A DNA stretch of 45,815 bases from an uncultured Colwellia sp. (GCA_913020705.1 CAJWBY010000014.1:1-45815), one strand, 5' to 3'; shown: positions 10,000 through 20,260, numbered from the stretch's first letter. Numbers and translations are program-made. Notes: generated from the sequence alone by a model not told the origin.

Positions 10000-12421
10000 C
10001 CTGATCAATATAAAGAAAACTGATGTAAACAAAAGCGATAGTCAAAAAGCAACAACCAACAGTGATAAACATGTCGTTAATGGTCAAGTTAATGTTGGGC
10101 TAGGTGGCGTAGGTCGTTCTAAGAAACATGACAGCGCAGACAAGCAAGTTGCAGGTGAAGCCGTTTATGTTGATGACCGTCCTGCATTACGTGGTGAATT
10201 ACATGCAGCTGTAGGTCAATCTACACATGCTCATGCCAATATTATTTCTATGGACCTATCAGGGGTTAAATCTGCAGAAGGTGTAATTGCAGTAATTACC
10301 GTTAAAGATGTACCCGGACACACTGATATTGGTCCAGTATTTCCGGGTGACCCCGTATTAGCTATTGGTAAAGTGGAATTCATCGGTCAACCGATCTTTG
10401 CTGTAGCTGCGACAAGTTTCGATCTTGCGCGTAAGGCGGTAAAGTTAGCAAAAATTGAGTATCAAGCACTTGAAGCAGTATTAACGGTAAAAGATGCGTT
10501 AGCTAAGATAAACTTTGTTCGTCCACCATTTTCTATGAAACGAGGCGATTCTAACGCAGCTATTGCTGCTGCTGAGCATCAATTGTCAGGTGAAATAATG
10601 GTAGGTGGTCAAGAGCATATGTATCTTGAAGGCCAAGTATCAACAGCTGTGCCAACCGAAGATGGCGGTATGGAAATTTATACTTCATCGCAACATCCAA
10701 GTGAAGTACAAAAGTTAGTGGCTGAAGTTTTAGATATTCCATTAAATAAAGTGTTAGTTGATATGCGCCGTATGGGTGGTGGTTTTGGGGGGAAAGAAAC
10801 TCAAGCAGCACCGTGGGCATGTCTTGCCGCTTTACTTGCTAATGAAACCAAACGTCCAGTTAAATTTAAATTAGCTCGTATGGACGATATGATCATGACG
10901 GGTAAAAGACATCCTTTTGAAAACAACTATACGGTAGGTTTCAACAGCGAAGGTCAAATTCAAGGCATTAACATTGAAGTGAACGGTAATTGTGGTTATT
11001 CACCTGACTTATCTGACGCGATTGTTGACAGAGCCATGTTCCATTCTGATAACGCTTACTTTTTAGATCAAGCAACCGTAACCGGTAATCGTTGTAAACT
11101 TAATACCGTTTCACATACTGCTTATCGTGGTTTTGGTGGTCCTCAAGGTATGATGACGATTGAAATGGTTATGGATGATATTGCCCGTAACTTAGGTAAA
11201 GACCCGTTAGAAATTCGAAAAATCAACTTGTATGGTAGTAAAAGTGGAGATGGCGAACGAAATGTCACTCATTATCATCAAAAAGTTGAGCACAACAACT
11301 TAAGCGAGATTATAGACACATTAGAAGAAAGCTCTGATTACCAAGCGCGTCGTAAATCTATAACTGAGTTTAATGAAAATAGCCCTATATTGAAAAAAGG
11401 TATTGCTTTAACACCTGTTAAATTTGGTATCTCATTTACGGTACAGCATTTGAACCAAGCTGGCGCATTAGTGCATATTTATACAGACGGTACCATTCAT
11501 TTAAGCCATGGTGGCAGTGAGATGGGGCAAGGTCTTAATATAAAAGTTGCACAAATTGTTGCTGAAGAATTCCAAGTTGATGTTGATACGATTGCTATTT
11601 CTTCAGCACGTACTGATAAAGTGCCTAACACCTCACCAACTGCAGCATCATCAGGTACAGACTTAAATGGTAAAGCAGCAGAAGCAGCCGCTAAAACGAT
11701 AAAACAACGTTTAATTGATTTCGCTTGTGAAAAGTATGAAGTGATAGCAGAGCAAGTTAAGTTTGAAAACGGTAATATTATTGTTGGTGAACAAACCTTC
11801 AGTTTTGCTGAGTTCTCTCAAATAGCTTACATGGGACGTGTTTCTTTATCTTCTACCGGGTTTTACAAAACCCCTAAGATTCACTTTGATCGCGCTACAG
11901 GTAAAGGACGTCCATTCTTTTATTACGCAACAGGAGCTTCAGTATCTGAAGTGATCATTGATACCTTAACAGGTGAATACAAAACCTTACGTACTGATAT
12001 TTTACAAGATGTAGGTCATTCAATTAACCCTGCTATTGATATTGGACAAATCGAAGGGGCTTTTGTTCAAGGTATGGGGTGGTTAACGACAGAAGAATTA
12101 GTGTGGAACGAGCAAGGGCGTTTGCTTTCAAATAACCCCGCAACTTACAAAATTCCAGCCATTAATGATGCACCTAAAGACTTTCGTGTTGCTTTAATGC
12201 CTGATGCACCGAATCGAGAACACACTATATACAATTCAAAAGCCGTTGGTGAACCACCTTTTATGCTAGGTATATCGGTATGGTCTGCACTTAAAGATGC
12301 TGTTTCAAGTCTATCTGATTATAAAATATCACCAGAACTTGATACACCTGCAACGCCAGAACGAGTGCTATGGGCTGTTGAATCTATTAAAGAAGCCGTT
12401 AGTGCGGCGACACATAAATAA
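9992..12421 (+). CDS. xdhB: Xanthine dehydrogenase large subunit (molybdopterin-binding)
   Basis: Catalytic subunit that binds the sulfurated molybdenum cofactor and hydroxylates the purine ring. The 809-residue protein shows RMGGGFGGKETQ starting near residue 260, a cofactor-binding loop, AYRGFGGPQGM in the middle, and KAVGEPPFMLG with the catalytic base Glu754. The first 35 residues are hydrophilic and low in conservation before VGRSKKHDSADKQVAGEAVY begins the family core. It overlaps xdhA by 8 bp and is followed within 10 bp by xdhC, so the three are co-translated or nearly so. Confidence 0.95.
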   Translation: MRSLINIKKTDVNKSDSQKATTNSDKHVVNGQVNVGLGGVGRSKKHDSADKQVAGEAVYVDDRPALRGELHAAVGQSTHAHANIISMDLSGVKSAEGVIAVITVKDVPGHTDIGPVFPGDPVLAIGKVEFIGQPIFAVAATSFDLARKAVKLAKIEYQALEAVLTVKDALAKINFVRPPFSMKRGDSNAAIAAAEHQLSGEIMVGGQEHMYLEGQVSTAVPTEDGGMEIYTSSQHPSEVQKLVAEVLDIPLNKVLVDMRRMGGGFGGKETQAAPWACLAALLANETKRPVKFKLARMDDMIMTGKRHPFENNYTVGFNSEGQIQGINIEVNGNCGYSPDLSDAIVDRAMFHSDNAYFLDQATVTGNRCKLNTVSHTAYRGFGGPQGMMTIEMVMDDIARNLGKDPLEIRKINLYGSKSGDGERNVTHYHQKVEHNNLSEIIDTLEESSDYQARRKSITEFNENSPILKKGIALTPVKFGISFTVQHLNQAGALVHIYTDGTIHLSHGGSEMGQGLNIKVAQIVAEEFQVDVDTIAISSARTDKVPNTSPTAASSGTDLNGKAAEAAAKTIKQRLIDFACEKYEVIAEQVKFENGNIIVGEQTFSFAEFSQIAYMGRVSLSSTGFYKTPKIHFDRATGKGRPFFYYATGASVSEVIIDTLTGEYKTLRTDILQDVGHSINPAIDIGQIEGAFVQGMGWLTTEELVWNEQGRLLSNNPATYKIPAINDAPKDFRVALMPDAPNREHTIYNSKAVGEPPFMLGISVWSALKDAVSSLSDYKISPELDTPATPERVLWAVESIKEAVSAATHK

Positions 12422-12431
12422 GGTGATGACG

Positions 12432-13529
12432 ATGAGTGGTTCTAATGAAAGTTCTAACAACAGTGCTAACACTTTTATAAAAAGCACTTTCCCAGAAGGA
12501 ACAGGGCATATACTAAATTGGAATCAAGCGACTCTTACCCTGAATCAGCAAGGTAAAGCTTATGTGCTAATTACCATTATTGGTGTAACAGGCTCAACCC
12601 CTAGAAACAGTGGCACCAAAATGGTGGTAAGCCAAAATGAAAATTTTGACACCATTGGTGGAGGTCACCTTGAATATAAAGCGATAAAACAAGCCCAAAA
12701 ATTGCTTATAAAAAACCAAGATTGCCAGTTAATCGAACATTTTCAATTAGGTAGCCAATTAGGGCAATGTTGTGGCGGAAATGCCAGTGTATTGTTTGAA
12801 TGTTTTGCGGCGAATACGATTCATATTGCTGTATTTGGCGCGGGTCATGTTGGTCAAACATTAATTCCAATGTTAGCAGGCCTTCCTTGTCGTGTAACTT
12901 GGGTTGATAACCGCGAAACGCAATTTCCAGCAAACTGCGAACAATATGCCAATGTAACTAAGCTTGTTACTGATGATCCTTCGGGTGAAGTGTCTGCAAT
13001 GGCAAGTAATACTTTGTACGTTGTGATGACGCATAACCATCAATTAGATTTTGATATTAGTCTCGCTATTTTGAAACGCGAAGACTTTCATTATTTAGGT
13101 TTAATTGCTTCGGGCACCAAATGGCGACGTTTTCAACAACGTTATAAACATAGAGAAGTGCAGGAATCACTTGTTCAACGAATGAATTGTCCAATCGGAC
13201 TAGAACAAGTTGTAGGTAAAATTCCAATGGAAGTTGCTATTAGTGTTGCGGGTCAGCTAATTGAATCATATCAGACGCTTTTACCTGATGAACAAGTACA
13301 AAACAAAAATAAAGGCGTTGCTTGGAAAGAAATTAAGCAGCTCATCTCTGAGCAAAGAACTGAGCAAAAAATTTCCGAAGTAATTGAACCAAATTTTGAA
13401 CAATTCTCTCGACAACACACTAAAGTAAATTTAACAACTCATTCAATTGAAGAAGCAGATGATCTCGCTGTAATGAATGATGAAACATTAATTGAAAGTA
13501 TTATATTTGAAGGAATATCAGGAAAATGA
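12432..13529 (+). CDS. xdhC: Xanthine dehydrogenase accessory protein XdhC
   Basis: Binds molybdenum cofactor and protects and delivers it, after sulfuration, to XdhB. The 365-residue product has the XdhC/CoxI N-terminal domain (GVTGSTPRNSGTKMVV, then GTIGGGHLEYKA) and a C-terminal Rossmann-like domain with AVFGAGHVGQTL. ATG 12432 lies 6 bases after AGGTG; an ATG two codons upstream is also in frame but too close to that site. The long upstream in-frame extension overlaps xdhB and is an artefact. The last roughly 70 residues (after PDEQVQ) are hydrophilic and longer than usual for the family. It overlaps allB by ATGA. Confidence 0.93.
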   Translation: MSGSNESSNNSANTFIKSTFPEGTGHILNWNQATLTLNQQGKAYVLITIIGVTGSTPRNSGTKMVVSQNENFDTIGGGHLEYKAIKQAQKLLIKNQDCQLIEHFQLGSQLGQCCGGNASVLFECFAANTIHIAVFGAGHVGQTLIPMLAGLPCRVTWVDNRETQFPANCEQYANVTKLVTDDPSGEVSAMASNTLYVVMTHNHQLDFDISLAILKREDFHYLGLIASGTKWRRFQQRYKHREVQESLVQRMNCPIGLEQVVGKIPMEVAISVAGQLIESYQTLLPDEQVQNKNKGVAWKEIKQLISEQRTEQKISEVIEPNFEQFSRQHTKVNLTTHSIEEADDLAVMNDETLIESIIFEGISGK

Positions 13530-14893
13530 AACATTTTGCCCTGCAAAGTAAGAATGTCATAGTAAGTAACAATAGAGACGGTGAAATGAAAGCCGCTTGT
13601 GTTGAAATTAAAGACGAACTTATTTACGCGATTCACCCATATGGAAAAGCGTTATCTTGCCCAGTACTAGATTATGCTGAGCACGTAATTATGCCTGGTC
13701 TAGTTGACTCTCATGTTCATATAAACGAACCAGGCCGTACCGAATGGGAAGGGTTTAACACTGCTACTCAAGCAGCTGCAGCGGGTGGTATAACTGCTTT
13801 AGTTGATATGCCGTTAAACTGTATTCCCGTAACAACAACTAAAGCCGCTTTTCAGGAAAAGCTTGATGCAGTCGATGATAAATTATGGATTGATTGTGGT
13901 TTTTGGGGAGGTGTCATTCCACAAAACATTAATGATCTAGATGACTTGTTGAACGCCGGAGTTTTAGGAGTAAAGTCGTTCCTCATTGACTCAGGCATTG
14001 AAGAGTTTCCAAATGTTGAAGCCAAAGATATTCGCGCTGCAATGCCTATTTTAGCAAAACATGATGTCCCTTATTTGATTCATGCTGAATTAGATTGTGG
14101 TAATTATAACGATGTAGAGATCACCAAAGAATATAACAGCTTCCTAGAATCACGCCCTAAAAGCTGGGAAAATGATGCCATATCACTCATGGTTGATATG
14201 GCAAGAGAATCAAAAGAAAAGGGCGATAACTGTAAAGTACATATTGTTCATTTATCTTCAGACGAAGCGCTCGATACGATTGAACAGGCTAAAAAAGAAG
14301 GTTTACATTTTAGTGCTGAAACTTGTCCTCATTACTTAACCATAGCTTCAGAAGATATTCCTGATGGCAAAACATTATTTAAATGTTGTCCTCCAATTCG
14401 TGAAAATAAAAATCGCGAACATTTATGGCAAGCCATTAAAGATGGTCGTTTAGATTTTATTGTTTCTGACCATTCTCCTTGTACACCTGAATTAAAACAT
14501 ATTGATACGGGTGACATTGAAAAGGCATGGGGTGGTATTTCAGCCTTACAGTTTGGTATTTCTTTAATTTGGACTGAAGCAAAAAACCGTGGATTTACTT
14601 TAGTTGATATTGTTCGTTTAATGTCGACAGAAACAGCCAAATTTGCTGGGTTAGATTCAGTAAAAGGCGCAATTAAAGTTGGTCATCATGCAGACTTTTT
14701 AGTTTTTGATCCCAATGCAGAATTTACGATAACCAATGAGATGATCAAACATCGTCATAACATTACTCCTTACGCAGGCAGAAAAGTTATCGGGCAGGTA
14801 CAGCATACCTATGTTCGTGGTCACCATGTCTATCAACAAGATGAATTTATTAATGTCCCTAAAGGGCGTCCATTACTTAAAGGTAAATTGTAA
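13526..14893 (+). CDS. allB: Allantoinase
   Basis: Zinc-dependent amidohydrolase opening the allantoin ring to allantoate. The 455-residue protein has the metal motif DSHVHINEPGRTEWEGF (His63, His65), the carbamylated bridging Lys in GVLGVKSFLIDSG (Lys150, close to Lys146 of E. coli AllB), HIVHLSS and SAETCPHYL for further ligands, and the metal-ligand Asp in IVSDHSPCTPE. It shares a 4-bp ATGA overlap with xdhC. A dihydropyrimidinase or dihydroorotase is ruled out by these motifs and by purine-pathway neighbours. Confidence 0.95.
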   Translation: MKHFALQSKNVIVSNNRDGEMKAACVEIKDELIYAIHPYGKALSCPVLDYAEHVIMPGLVDSHVHINEPGRTEWEGFNTATQAAAAGGITALVDMPLNCIPVTTTKAAFQEKLDAVDDKLWIDCGFWGGVIPQNINDLDDLLNAGVLGVKSFLIDSGIEEFPNVEAKDIRAAMPILAKHDVPYLIHAELDCGNYNDVEITKEYNSFLESRPKSWENDAISLMVDMARESKEKGDNCKVHIVHLSSDEALDTIEQAKKEGLHFSAETCPHYLTIASEDIPDGKTLFKCCPPIRENKNREHLWQAIKDGRLDFIVSDHSPCTPELKHIDTGDIEKAWGGISALQFGISLIWTEAKNRGFTLVDIVRLMSTETAKFAGLDSVKGAIKVGHHADFLVFDPNAEFTITNEMIKHRHNITPYAGRKVIGQVQHTYVRGHHVYQQDEFINVPKGRPLLKGKL

Positions 14894-14968
14894 AGGCAAA
14901 GATGAAATGATTAACAGATCCTTACAAATATTAAGTAAACAATAAAAATTTAAGTAGGAAAGCAAGCA

Positions 14969-16045
14969 ATGATGCTAGATATAGATACTCAAGAACAGAA
15001 CAAATTAAGTGGTGAATCGCTTGAATTAGAACATAAATTAAAAGCACACTGTGTTGACTTAGCGAGTGCGCGTATCGGTGCAGAAACGTTGTCATGCAGC
15101 GATGATTTTTTCGCTGAAATGGAAAATTTACTCAAACCTGGTCGTGGTATATTTATCGACGATAAGTTTACTGATCGCGGCAAGTGGATGGACGGTTGGG
15201 AGTCTCGTCGTAGTTACGGTCGTGATAATGGACGTGAATTTGACTGGTGTATTATCCGACTAGGCATACAAGGTTTTATTAACGGTTTTGATATCGATAC
15301 GAACTATTTTCGTGGAAATGCACCAGAAAAAGTTTCAATAGAAGCTTGTGTGAGTGATGTTCAACCCAATGAACACACTGTTTGGCATACCGTATTAAAA
15401 GAAGTTTCCGTAGACGCTCATAGTCAAAATATTTTTTCCATCGACTCTGAAAATAAAATTAATGGAACAACTTCTTGGACGCATGTGCGTTTAAACATGT
15501 TTCCTGATGGTGGAATTGCACGGTTACGTGTTTACGGTGAAGCTAATGTAGATTGGAACGACTTTGTTGACGGTGAGCTAATTGATTTAGCATATATCAA
15601 AAACGGCGCTAAAGCGTTGCTCGTTTCAGATATGTTTTTCAGCGACAAGAATAACTTGATTATGCCTGGCCGTGGTAAAGACATGGGTGATGGTTGGGAA
15701 ACCAAACGCCGTCGTGATCCTGGTCCTGATTGGTCAATTGTCAAGCTGGCTACAAAAGGTAGTATTGAAAAAGTAATCGTAGATACTTGCCATTTTAAAG
15801 GTAACTTCCCAGACACGTTTTTATTAGAAGGCTTAATTTCTGATAATGATGATTTTACCGAGGGTAACCAAGCAGATAAATGGCAACCCATTATCGTTAA
15901 AACAAAGCTATATGCACATCGTGAGCATTTATTTCTCAATGAAATAGTACCATCGAATACTAAACAATTTACACATGTGCGTTTAAGTATATTCCCTGAT
16001 GGCGGAATATCTCGACTGCGCGTTTTTGGCAAGCGTGACGTATAG
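14969..16045 (+). CDS. alc: Allantoicase
   Basis: Hydrolyses allantoate to S-ureidoglycolate and urea. The 358-residue sequence is a tandem duplication of the allantoicase domain: GRGIFIDDKFTDRGKWMDGW with RSYGRDNGREFDW.IIRLG in the first half, and GRGKDMGDGWETKRRRDPG with DWSIVKLATKG in the second. Each is followed by a D....F.GN.P segment and a HVRL..FPDGGI.RLRV closing strand. A purine-rich AGGAAAG precedes the ATG. It is preceded by a 75-bp gap and followed by uraD after 11 bp. Choosing allantoicase rather than allantoate amidohydrolase means this pathway releases urea, not ammonia, at this step. Confidence 0.95.
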   Translation: MMLDIDTQEQNKLSGESLELEHKLKAHCVDLASARIGAETLSCSDDFFAEMENLLKPGRGIFIDDKFTDRGKWMDGWESRRSYGRDNGREFDWCIIRLGIQGFINGFDIDTNYFRGNAPEKVSIEACVSDVQPNEHTVWHTVLKEVSVDAHSQNIFSIDSENKINGTTSWTHVRLNMFPDGGIARLRVYGEANVDWNDFVDGELIDLAYIKNGAKALLVSDMFFSDKNNLIMPGRGKDMGDGWETKRRRDPGPDWSIVKLATKGSIEKVIVDTCHFKGNFPDTFLLEGLISDNDDFTEGNQADKWQPIIVKTKLYAHREHLFLNEIVPSNTKQFTHVRLSIFPDGGISRLRVFGKRDV

Positions 16046-16056
16046 GTGACAGAAAC

Positions 16057-16566
16057 ATGAATATTCAGCAATTAAATAGTTTTACGATAGCGCAAGCGAC
16101 ACATACATTTATGCAGTGTTGTACCTCGTCAACATGGGTTCATACTATGGTTCAGGCGCGCCCTTTTGCAGATAGACGTGCATTAGTGAGACAAGCTGAT
16201 TTGGCATGGGAAGAATTAGAAGAGGCTGACTATTTAGAAGCTTTTGAAGGCCACCCTAAGATTGGTGATGTAGGAAGTCTTCGCGCTAAATATGCTAATA
16301 CCAAAGAATTAGCCGGTTCGGAACAAAGCTTAGTTAAAGAAGCAAACGACGATGTGCTTGAAGCACTTTCTCAAGGTAATGCTGATTACGAAGCTAAATT
16401 TAATTTTATCTTTATTGTTTGTGCGACAGGTAAAAGTGCAAAAGAAATGTTTGACTTATTGCAAGCTCGTTTACCAAACAACAAAGCCCAAGAGTTAGCA
16501 AATGCCGCAGAAGAGCAACGTAAGATTTTCCAGCTACGTATTGATAAAGCATTACTTGAAAGTTAA
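16057..16566 (+). CDS. uraD: OHCU decarboxylase
   Basis: Decarboxylates 2-oxo-4-hydroxy-4-carboxy-5-ureidoimidazoline to S-allantoin, the third step of urate breakdown. The 169-residue product carries the active-site segment EAFEGHPKIGD (His66), W..EMVQARPF-like N-terminal region (TWVHTMVQARPFADR), YEAKFNFIFIVCATGKSA and the late EL.NAAEEQRKIFQLR helix, all hallmarks of the family. It follows alc by 11 bp and precedes uraH. Confidence 0.95.
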   Translation: MNIQQLNSFTIAQATHTFMQCCTSSTWVHTMVQARPFADRRALVRQADLAWEELEEADYLEAFEGHPKIGDVGSLRAKYANTKELAGSEQSLVKEANDDVLEALSQGNADYEAKFNFIFIVCATGKSAKEMFDLLQARLPNNKAQELANAAEEQRKIFQLRIDKALLES

Positions 16567-16661
16567 CCCTATTATTTAAAAGACGACGATTTTAAAGTTT
16601 TTTAACTGAATGAGTTTTAGGTCTATTAATTTTAAGACTATCTATTTTTTAAGGAATAAGT

Positions 16662-17003
16662 ATGAGTCAAATTACAACTCACATACTCGACACTACTCGT
16701 GGTTTACCTGCGAAAAATGTACCCATTACATTATTTGCCCAAAAGGGCAATGATTGGCAAAAAGTTAATGGCGGCGTCACAAATAAAGATGGCCGTTTAC
16801 CTGGTTTATTAGCTGATGATGAAAAACTACCTGCAGGTGTATATCGCATGCATTTTGCTACTGCTGTTTATTTTAAAGCAAACGGCGAAACGGGTTTTTA
16901 TCCATATGTTGACATTGTTTTTGAAATCGATGCAAGCGGAACGCATTATCATATTCCGTTGTTACTAACGGCGTATGGCTATTCTACTTATCGTGGTAGC
17001 TAG
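16662..17003 (+). CDS. uraH: 5-hydroxyisourate hydrolase (transthyretin-like)
   Basis: Hydrolyses 5-hydroxyisourate, the product of PuuD, to OHCU. The 113-residue protein begins ITTHILDTTRGLPAKNVPI, has HYHIPLLLTAYGYSTYRGS at the end, and finishes in the diagnostic YRGS tetrapeptide that separates this enzyme from true transthyretins. No signal peptide is seen, so it acts in the cytoplasm. AAGGAATA lies a few bases before the ATG. Confidence 0.96.
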   Translation: MSQITTHILDTTRGLPAKNVPITLFAQKGNDWQKVNGGVTNKDGRLPGLLADDEKLPAGVYRMHFATAVYFKANGETGFYPYVDIVFEIDASGTHYHIPLLLTAYGYSTYRGS

Positions 17004-17061
17004 GCTGGCTTATTAAAGTAAAAGTGAACAAAAAATAATTAAGAAATAACTGGAAAACTTA

Positions 17062-17583
17062 ATGACTGATAACGTGCAAGTACTTAACTCGCAACAATTA
17101 ACACCAAAACCACTGACGAAACAAGCTTTTAGTCGTTTTGGTGATGTAATTGAAGTGAATAATGACAGTGAAAACTTTCTCATTAATGATGGTTTTACCC
17201 AGCGTTATCATGATTTAGCGAACGTTGACGTGAACGATAATAACGGTCGTACCCTCGTTAATATTTTTCGTTCAACCCCTTTAGTCCAACCAATAGCAAT
17301 TAAAATGATGGAACGCCATCCTCATGGTAGCCAAGCATTCGTCCCAATGGGAACTAACTCATACTTAGTTGTTGTTGCTCCTGCGGGTGATTTTAATGTA
17401 AATACTATTGAAGTTTTTATCGCTAATTCTACTCAAGGCGTAAATTATCATAAAGGTACTTGGCATCATTTCTGTTTAGCGCTTGGAAGCGAAAGTGATT
17501 TCCTAGTGATTGATAGAGGCGGTGAGGGAGAAAACTGCGATGTATTAACGCTCGATGGTTCTTTATCAATAGTGCCAAGCTAA
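17062..17583 (+). CDS. allA: Ureidoglycolate lyase
   Basis: Cleaves S-ureidoglycolate to glyoxylate and urea, ending the ureide branch. The 173-residue cupin-like protein has LTPKPLTKQAFSRFGDVIE at the N-terminus, IKMMERHPHGSQAFVPM in the middle and NYHKGTWHHFCLALG near the end, all characteristic of AllA. The glyoxylate released is the substrate of glcB about 2.8 kb downstream. Lyase versus hydrolase activity cannot be told from sequence, but this fold is the urea-releasing lyase. Confidence 0.94.
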   Translation: MTDNVQVLNSQQLTPKPLTKQAFSRFGDVIEVNNDSENFLINDGFTQRYHDLANVDVNDNNGRTLVNIFRSTPLVQPIAIKMMERHPHGSQAFVPMGTNSYLVVVAPAGDFNVNTIEVFIANSTQGVNYHKGTWHHFCLALGSESDFLVIDRGGEGENCDVLTLDGSLSIVPS

Positions 17584-17707
17584 GTAGTTAAAAAAAATTA
17601 TGTTGGTTTGATTGCTTACGGGTATATAACAAGCTAAATCTCAAACAAAGTAATAAATATTGTTATTTGCTACACCTATTAATGATATGAAATAAAGGTA
17701 ATAGAAA

Positions 17708-18997
17708 ATGTTGAAAGTATATCGCGGTGAACTCCTGCACTTTTTAGCGGATCCTGCAAAAGTTAAATTAGAAGAAAGTTATCAATACCTAGAAGATGGT
17801 CTTATGATCATTAAAGATGGATTAATTGAAAAAATCGGTGATGCCAAAAAATTATTACCAACCTTAGATACCAGTATTGAAGTAATACACTATGAAAATG
17901 GTTTGATCATGCCAGGGTTTATAGATACGCACGTGCATTATCCGCAGACAGAAATGATCGCCTCGTATGGTGAGCAACTACTTGAATGGTTAGAAAACTA
18001 TACTTTTCCATTTGAAAAGCAGTTTAGTGACTTTGAACACGGTAAAAGTGTCGCTGAATTTTTCTTAACACAATTATTAGAAGCGGGAACAACAACCGCA
18101 TTAGTGTTTGGTACTGTTCATAAAGAGTCGGTTGAAGCTTTCTTTACTGTTGCTCAACAGAAAAAGTTACGTATGATTTGCGGTAAAGTATTGATGGACC
18201 AAAACTGCCCCAAAGACCTATCTGATACAGTAGAATCTGGTTATCAAGATTCCAAAGCGTTAATTGAGAAATGGCATAAAACTGATCGTTTGCAATATGC
18301 GATTACTCCCCGTTTTGCGCCTACTTGTTCAACAGAGCAATTAAATAAAGCCGGCCAACTACTGAGCGAAAATCCTAGTGTCTATTTACATACTCATTTA
18401 AGCGAAAATAAAAATGAAATTGCTTGGGTAAAAGACTTATTCCCTGAAAGTGACGGATATCTTGATGTTTATGATAAAAGTAAACTTTTAGGTCGCCGAA
18501 GTGTATTTGCACACGGTGTGCACTTGCACGATAGCGAATGCCAGCGTTTAGGTGAAACTAACTCTGCTATTGCATTTTGTCCCAGTTCAAATCTGTTCTT
18601 AGGCAGTGGATTATTTAACCTTAAACAAGCACAAGCGTTTGATGTGAATGTAGGTTTAGGATCTGATATTGGCGCGGGTACTACATTTTCGATGTTAAGT
18701 ACCATCAATGAAGGTTATAAAACTCAACAGCTTCGCAATGACAAACTTAGTCCGTTTCAGTCGTTTTACCTAGCGACCTTAGGTGGCGCTGCGTCTTTAG
18801 ATCTTGAAGGGACGATTGGTAACTTCAGAAAAGGTGCTGAAGCCGATTTTATTGTACTTGATTATCATGCGACTCCGTTAATGGATAGACGCATGCGTCA
18901 CTGTACAAACTTATCTGAAAAACTATTCATATTAAGTATGTTAGGTGACGAACGTCATATTAAAGCTACCCACATCATGGGTGAAAGAGTTGTTTAA
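17708..18997 (+). CDS. guaD: Guanine deaminase
   Basis: Zinc amidohydrolase converting guanine to xanthine, feeding XdhAB. The 429-residue product shows MPGFIDTHVHYPQTEMIASYG (metal His75, His77), a FA.TCS.E core in RFAPTCSTEQL, HTHLSENKNEI with the second His cluster, and VGLGSDIGAGTTFSML with the metal-ligand Asp. A gap of 124 bp separates it from allA, so an internal promoter is possible. It is followed by puuD after about 50 bp. Confidence 0.95.
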   Translation: MLKVYRGELLHFLADPAKVKLEESYQYLEDGLMIIKDGLIEKIGDAKKLLPTLDTSIEVIHYENGLIMPGFIDTHVHYPQTEMIASYGEQLLEWLENYTFPFEKQFSDFEHGKSVAEFFLTQLLEAGTTTALVFGTVHKESVEAFFTVAQQKKLRMICGKVLMDQNCPKDLSDTVESGYQDSKALIEKWHKTDRLQYAITPRFAPTCSTEQLNKAGQLLSENPSVYLHTHLSENKNEIAWVKDLFPESDGYLDVYDKSKLLGRRSVFAHGVHLHDSECQRLGETNSAIAFCPSSNLFLGSGLFNLKQAQAFDVNVGLGSDIGAGTTFSMLSTINEGYKTQQLRNDKLSPFQSFYLATLGGAASLDLEGTIGNFRKGAEADFIVLDYHATPLMDRRMRHCTNLSEKLFILSMLGDERHIKATHIMGERVV

Positions 18998-19045
18998 TAA
19001 AAAAATTAAAACCTAAAACTTATAATAATATTATTGGGAAAACTT

Positions 19046-20242
19046 ATGGATCCATATATCACTGATTGGCTAAATTTAGCCATTCGTTTTGCACACGTTA
19101 TAACAGGCATAGCCTGGATCGGTGCTTCATTTTATTTTGTGTGGCTTGATAATCATTTAGAAACACCGCCACAAGAAAAAGCTGACAAAGGTATTTCTGG
19201 TGACTTATGGGCTATTCACGGTGGTGGATTCTATGAAGTTGCTAAATATAAACAAGCGCCCCCCCAAATGCCAACCATGCTGCATTGGTTCAAGTGGGAA
19301 GCTTACACCACTTGGATAACAGGGTTCTTTTTATTAGCATTGATGTTTTATGTGGGTGCAGAAACTTATCTTATTGACAAAAGTGTTGCTGAATTAACTC
19401 AGCTACAAGCTATTTTATATGGTTTGGGTGCCATTGTTATTGGTGTAGGAAGTTATGAAGTTTTAGTGCGAACTAAGCTTAAAGATCATAGCTTACTCTT
19501 AGCTTTTATTTTACTCGCTGCAGGTACTTTATTATCTTACGGGCTCATGCAAGTTTTTAGTGCGCGTGGTGCTTATATGCATATGGGCGCGATTATCGGT
19601 ACGATTATGGCTGGTAATGTGTTTTTTGGAATCATGCCGTCACAACGCGCGCTGGTAAAAGCCGTAGAAGAAGGTAAAACACCTGATTCAAAATATGGTT
19701 TAAATGCCAAGCTTCGTTCAACCCATAATACCTATATTACTTTACCAGTTATTTTTATTATGATTTCTAACCATTACCCAATGACATTTAATCACAATGC
19801 CGGCTGGATAGTATTAATGGCACTTATCTTAATAACAGCAGCGATTAGACAATATTTTGTTCTTCGTCATTTTGGTAAAAACCAGCCTGGGATAATTGTC
19901 GGGGCTATAGCAGCAACAATTGCTTTAGCTTACTTAATTGCTCCAACAAAAGTAGAAATTAGTGAAGAGCAACTTAAGCAAAAGGTAAGTGACCAACAAG
20001 TTGCTCAAATAGTCGAACAACGCTGTAGCTCTTGTCATTCAAACGATAATACAGATAACATCTTTAAAGCTGCTCAGGCAGGGGTTGTTTTGGGTGATAT
20101 TGCTTCAATTAAACAATGGGCTCCAAGAATCAAGGCACGTGTAATTGACGCCAAAGATATGCCATTTATGAATAAAACCCAAATGACTGACGAAGAACGA
20201 ACTCAATTAGCTGTTTGGTTACAGCAAACAAATACAAAGTAA
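19046..20242 (+). CDS. puuD: Membrane urate hydroxylase with cytochrome c domain
   Basis: Oxidises urate to 5-hydroxyisourate, using a membrane domain fused to a c-type cytochrome that passes electrons to the respiratory chain. No H2O2 is produced, unlike with soluble uricase. The 398-residue protein has about eight hydrophobic segments starting with LAIRFAHVITGIAWIGASFY, then a periplasmic C-terminal cytochrome with RCSSCHS (Cys327, Cys330, His331) and a likely distal Met in DAKDMPFM. ATG 19046 is preceded by GGGAA at 19036-19040; the TTG four codons earlier is not needed. It is the last gene before a terminator, and its presence explains why no soluble uricase gene is in the cluster. Confidence 0.94.
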   Translation: MDPYITDWLNLAIRFAHVITGIAWIGASFYFVWLDNHLETPPQEKADKGISGDLWAIHGGGFYEVAKYKQAPPQMPTMLHWFKWEAYTTWITGFFLLALMFYVGAETYLIDKSVAELTQLQAILYGLGAIVIGVGSYEVLVRTKLKDHSLLLAFILLAAGTLLSYGLMQVFSARGAYMHMGAIIGTIMAGNVFFGIMPSQRALVKAVEEGKTPDSKYGLNAKLRSTHNTYITLPVIFIMISNHYPMTFNHNAGWIVLMALILITAAIRQYFVLRHFGKNQPGIIVGAIAATIALAYLIAPTKVEISEEQLKQKVSDQQVAQIVEQRCSSCHSNDNTDNIFKAAQAGVVLGDIASIKQWAPRIKARVIDAKDMPFMNKTQMTDEERTQLAVWLQQTNTK

Positions 20243-20260
20243 TTTTTGTGTTCAAATAAT

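Noticed and set aside
10560..10820. 86-codon minus-strand ORF inside xdhB
   Set aside because: Complement of a strongly supported coding frame with catalytic motifs; no binding site of its own.
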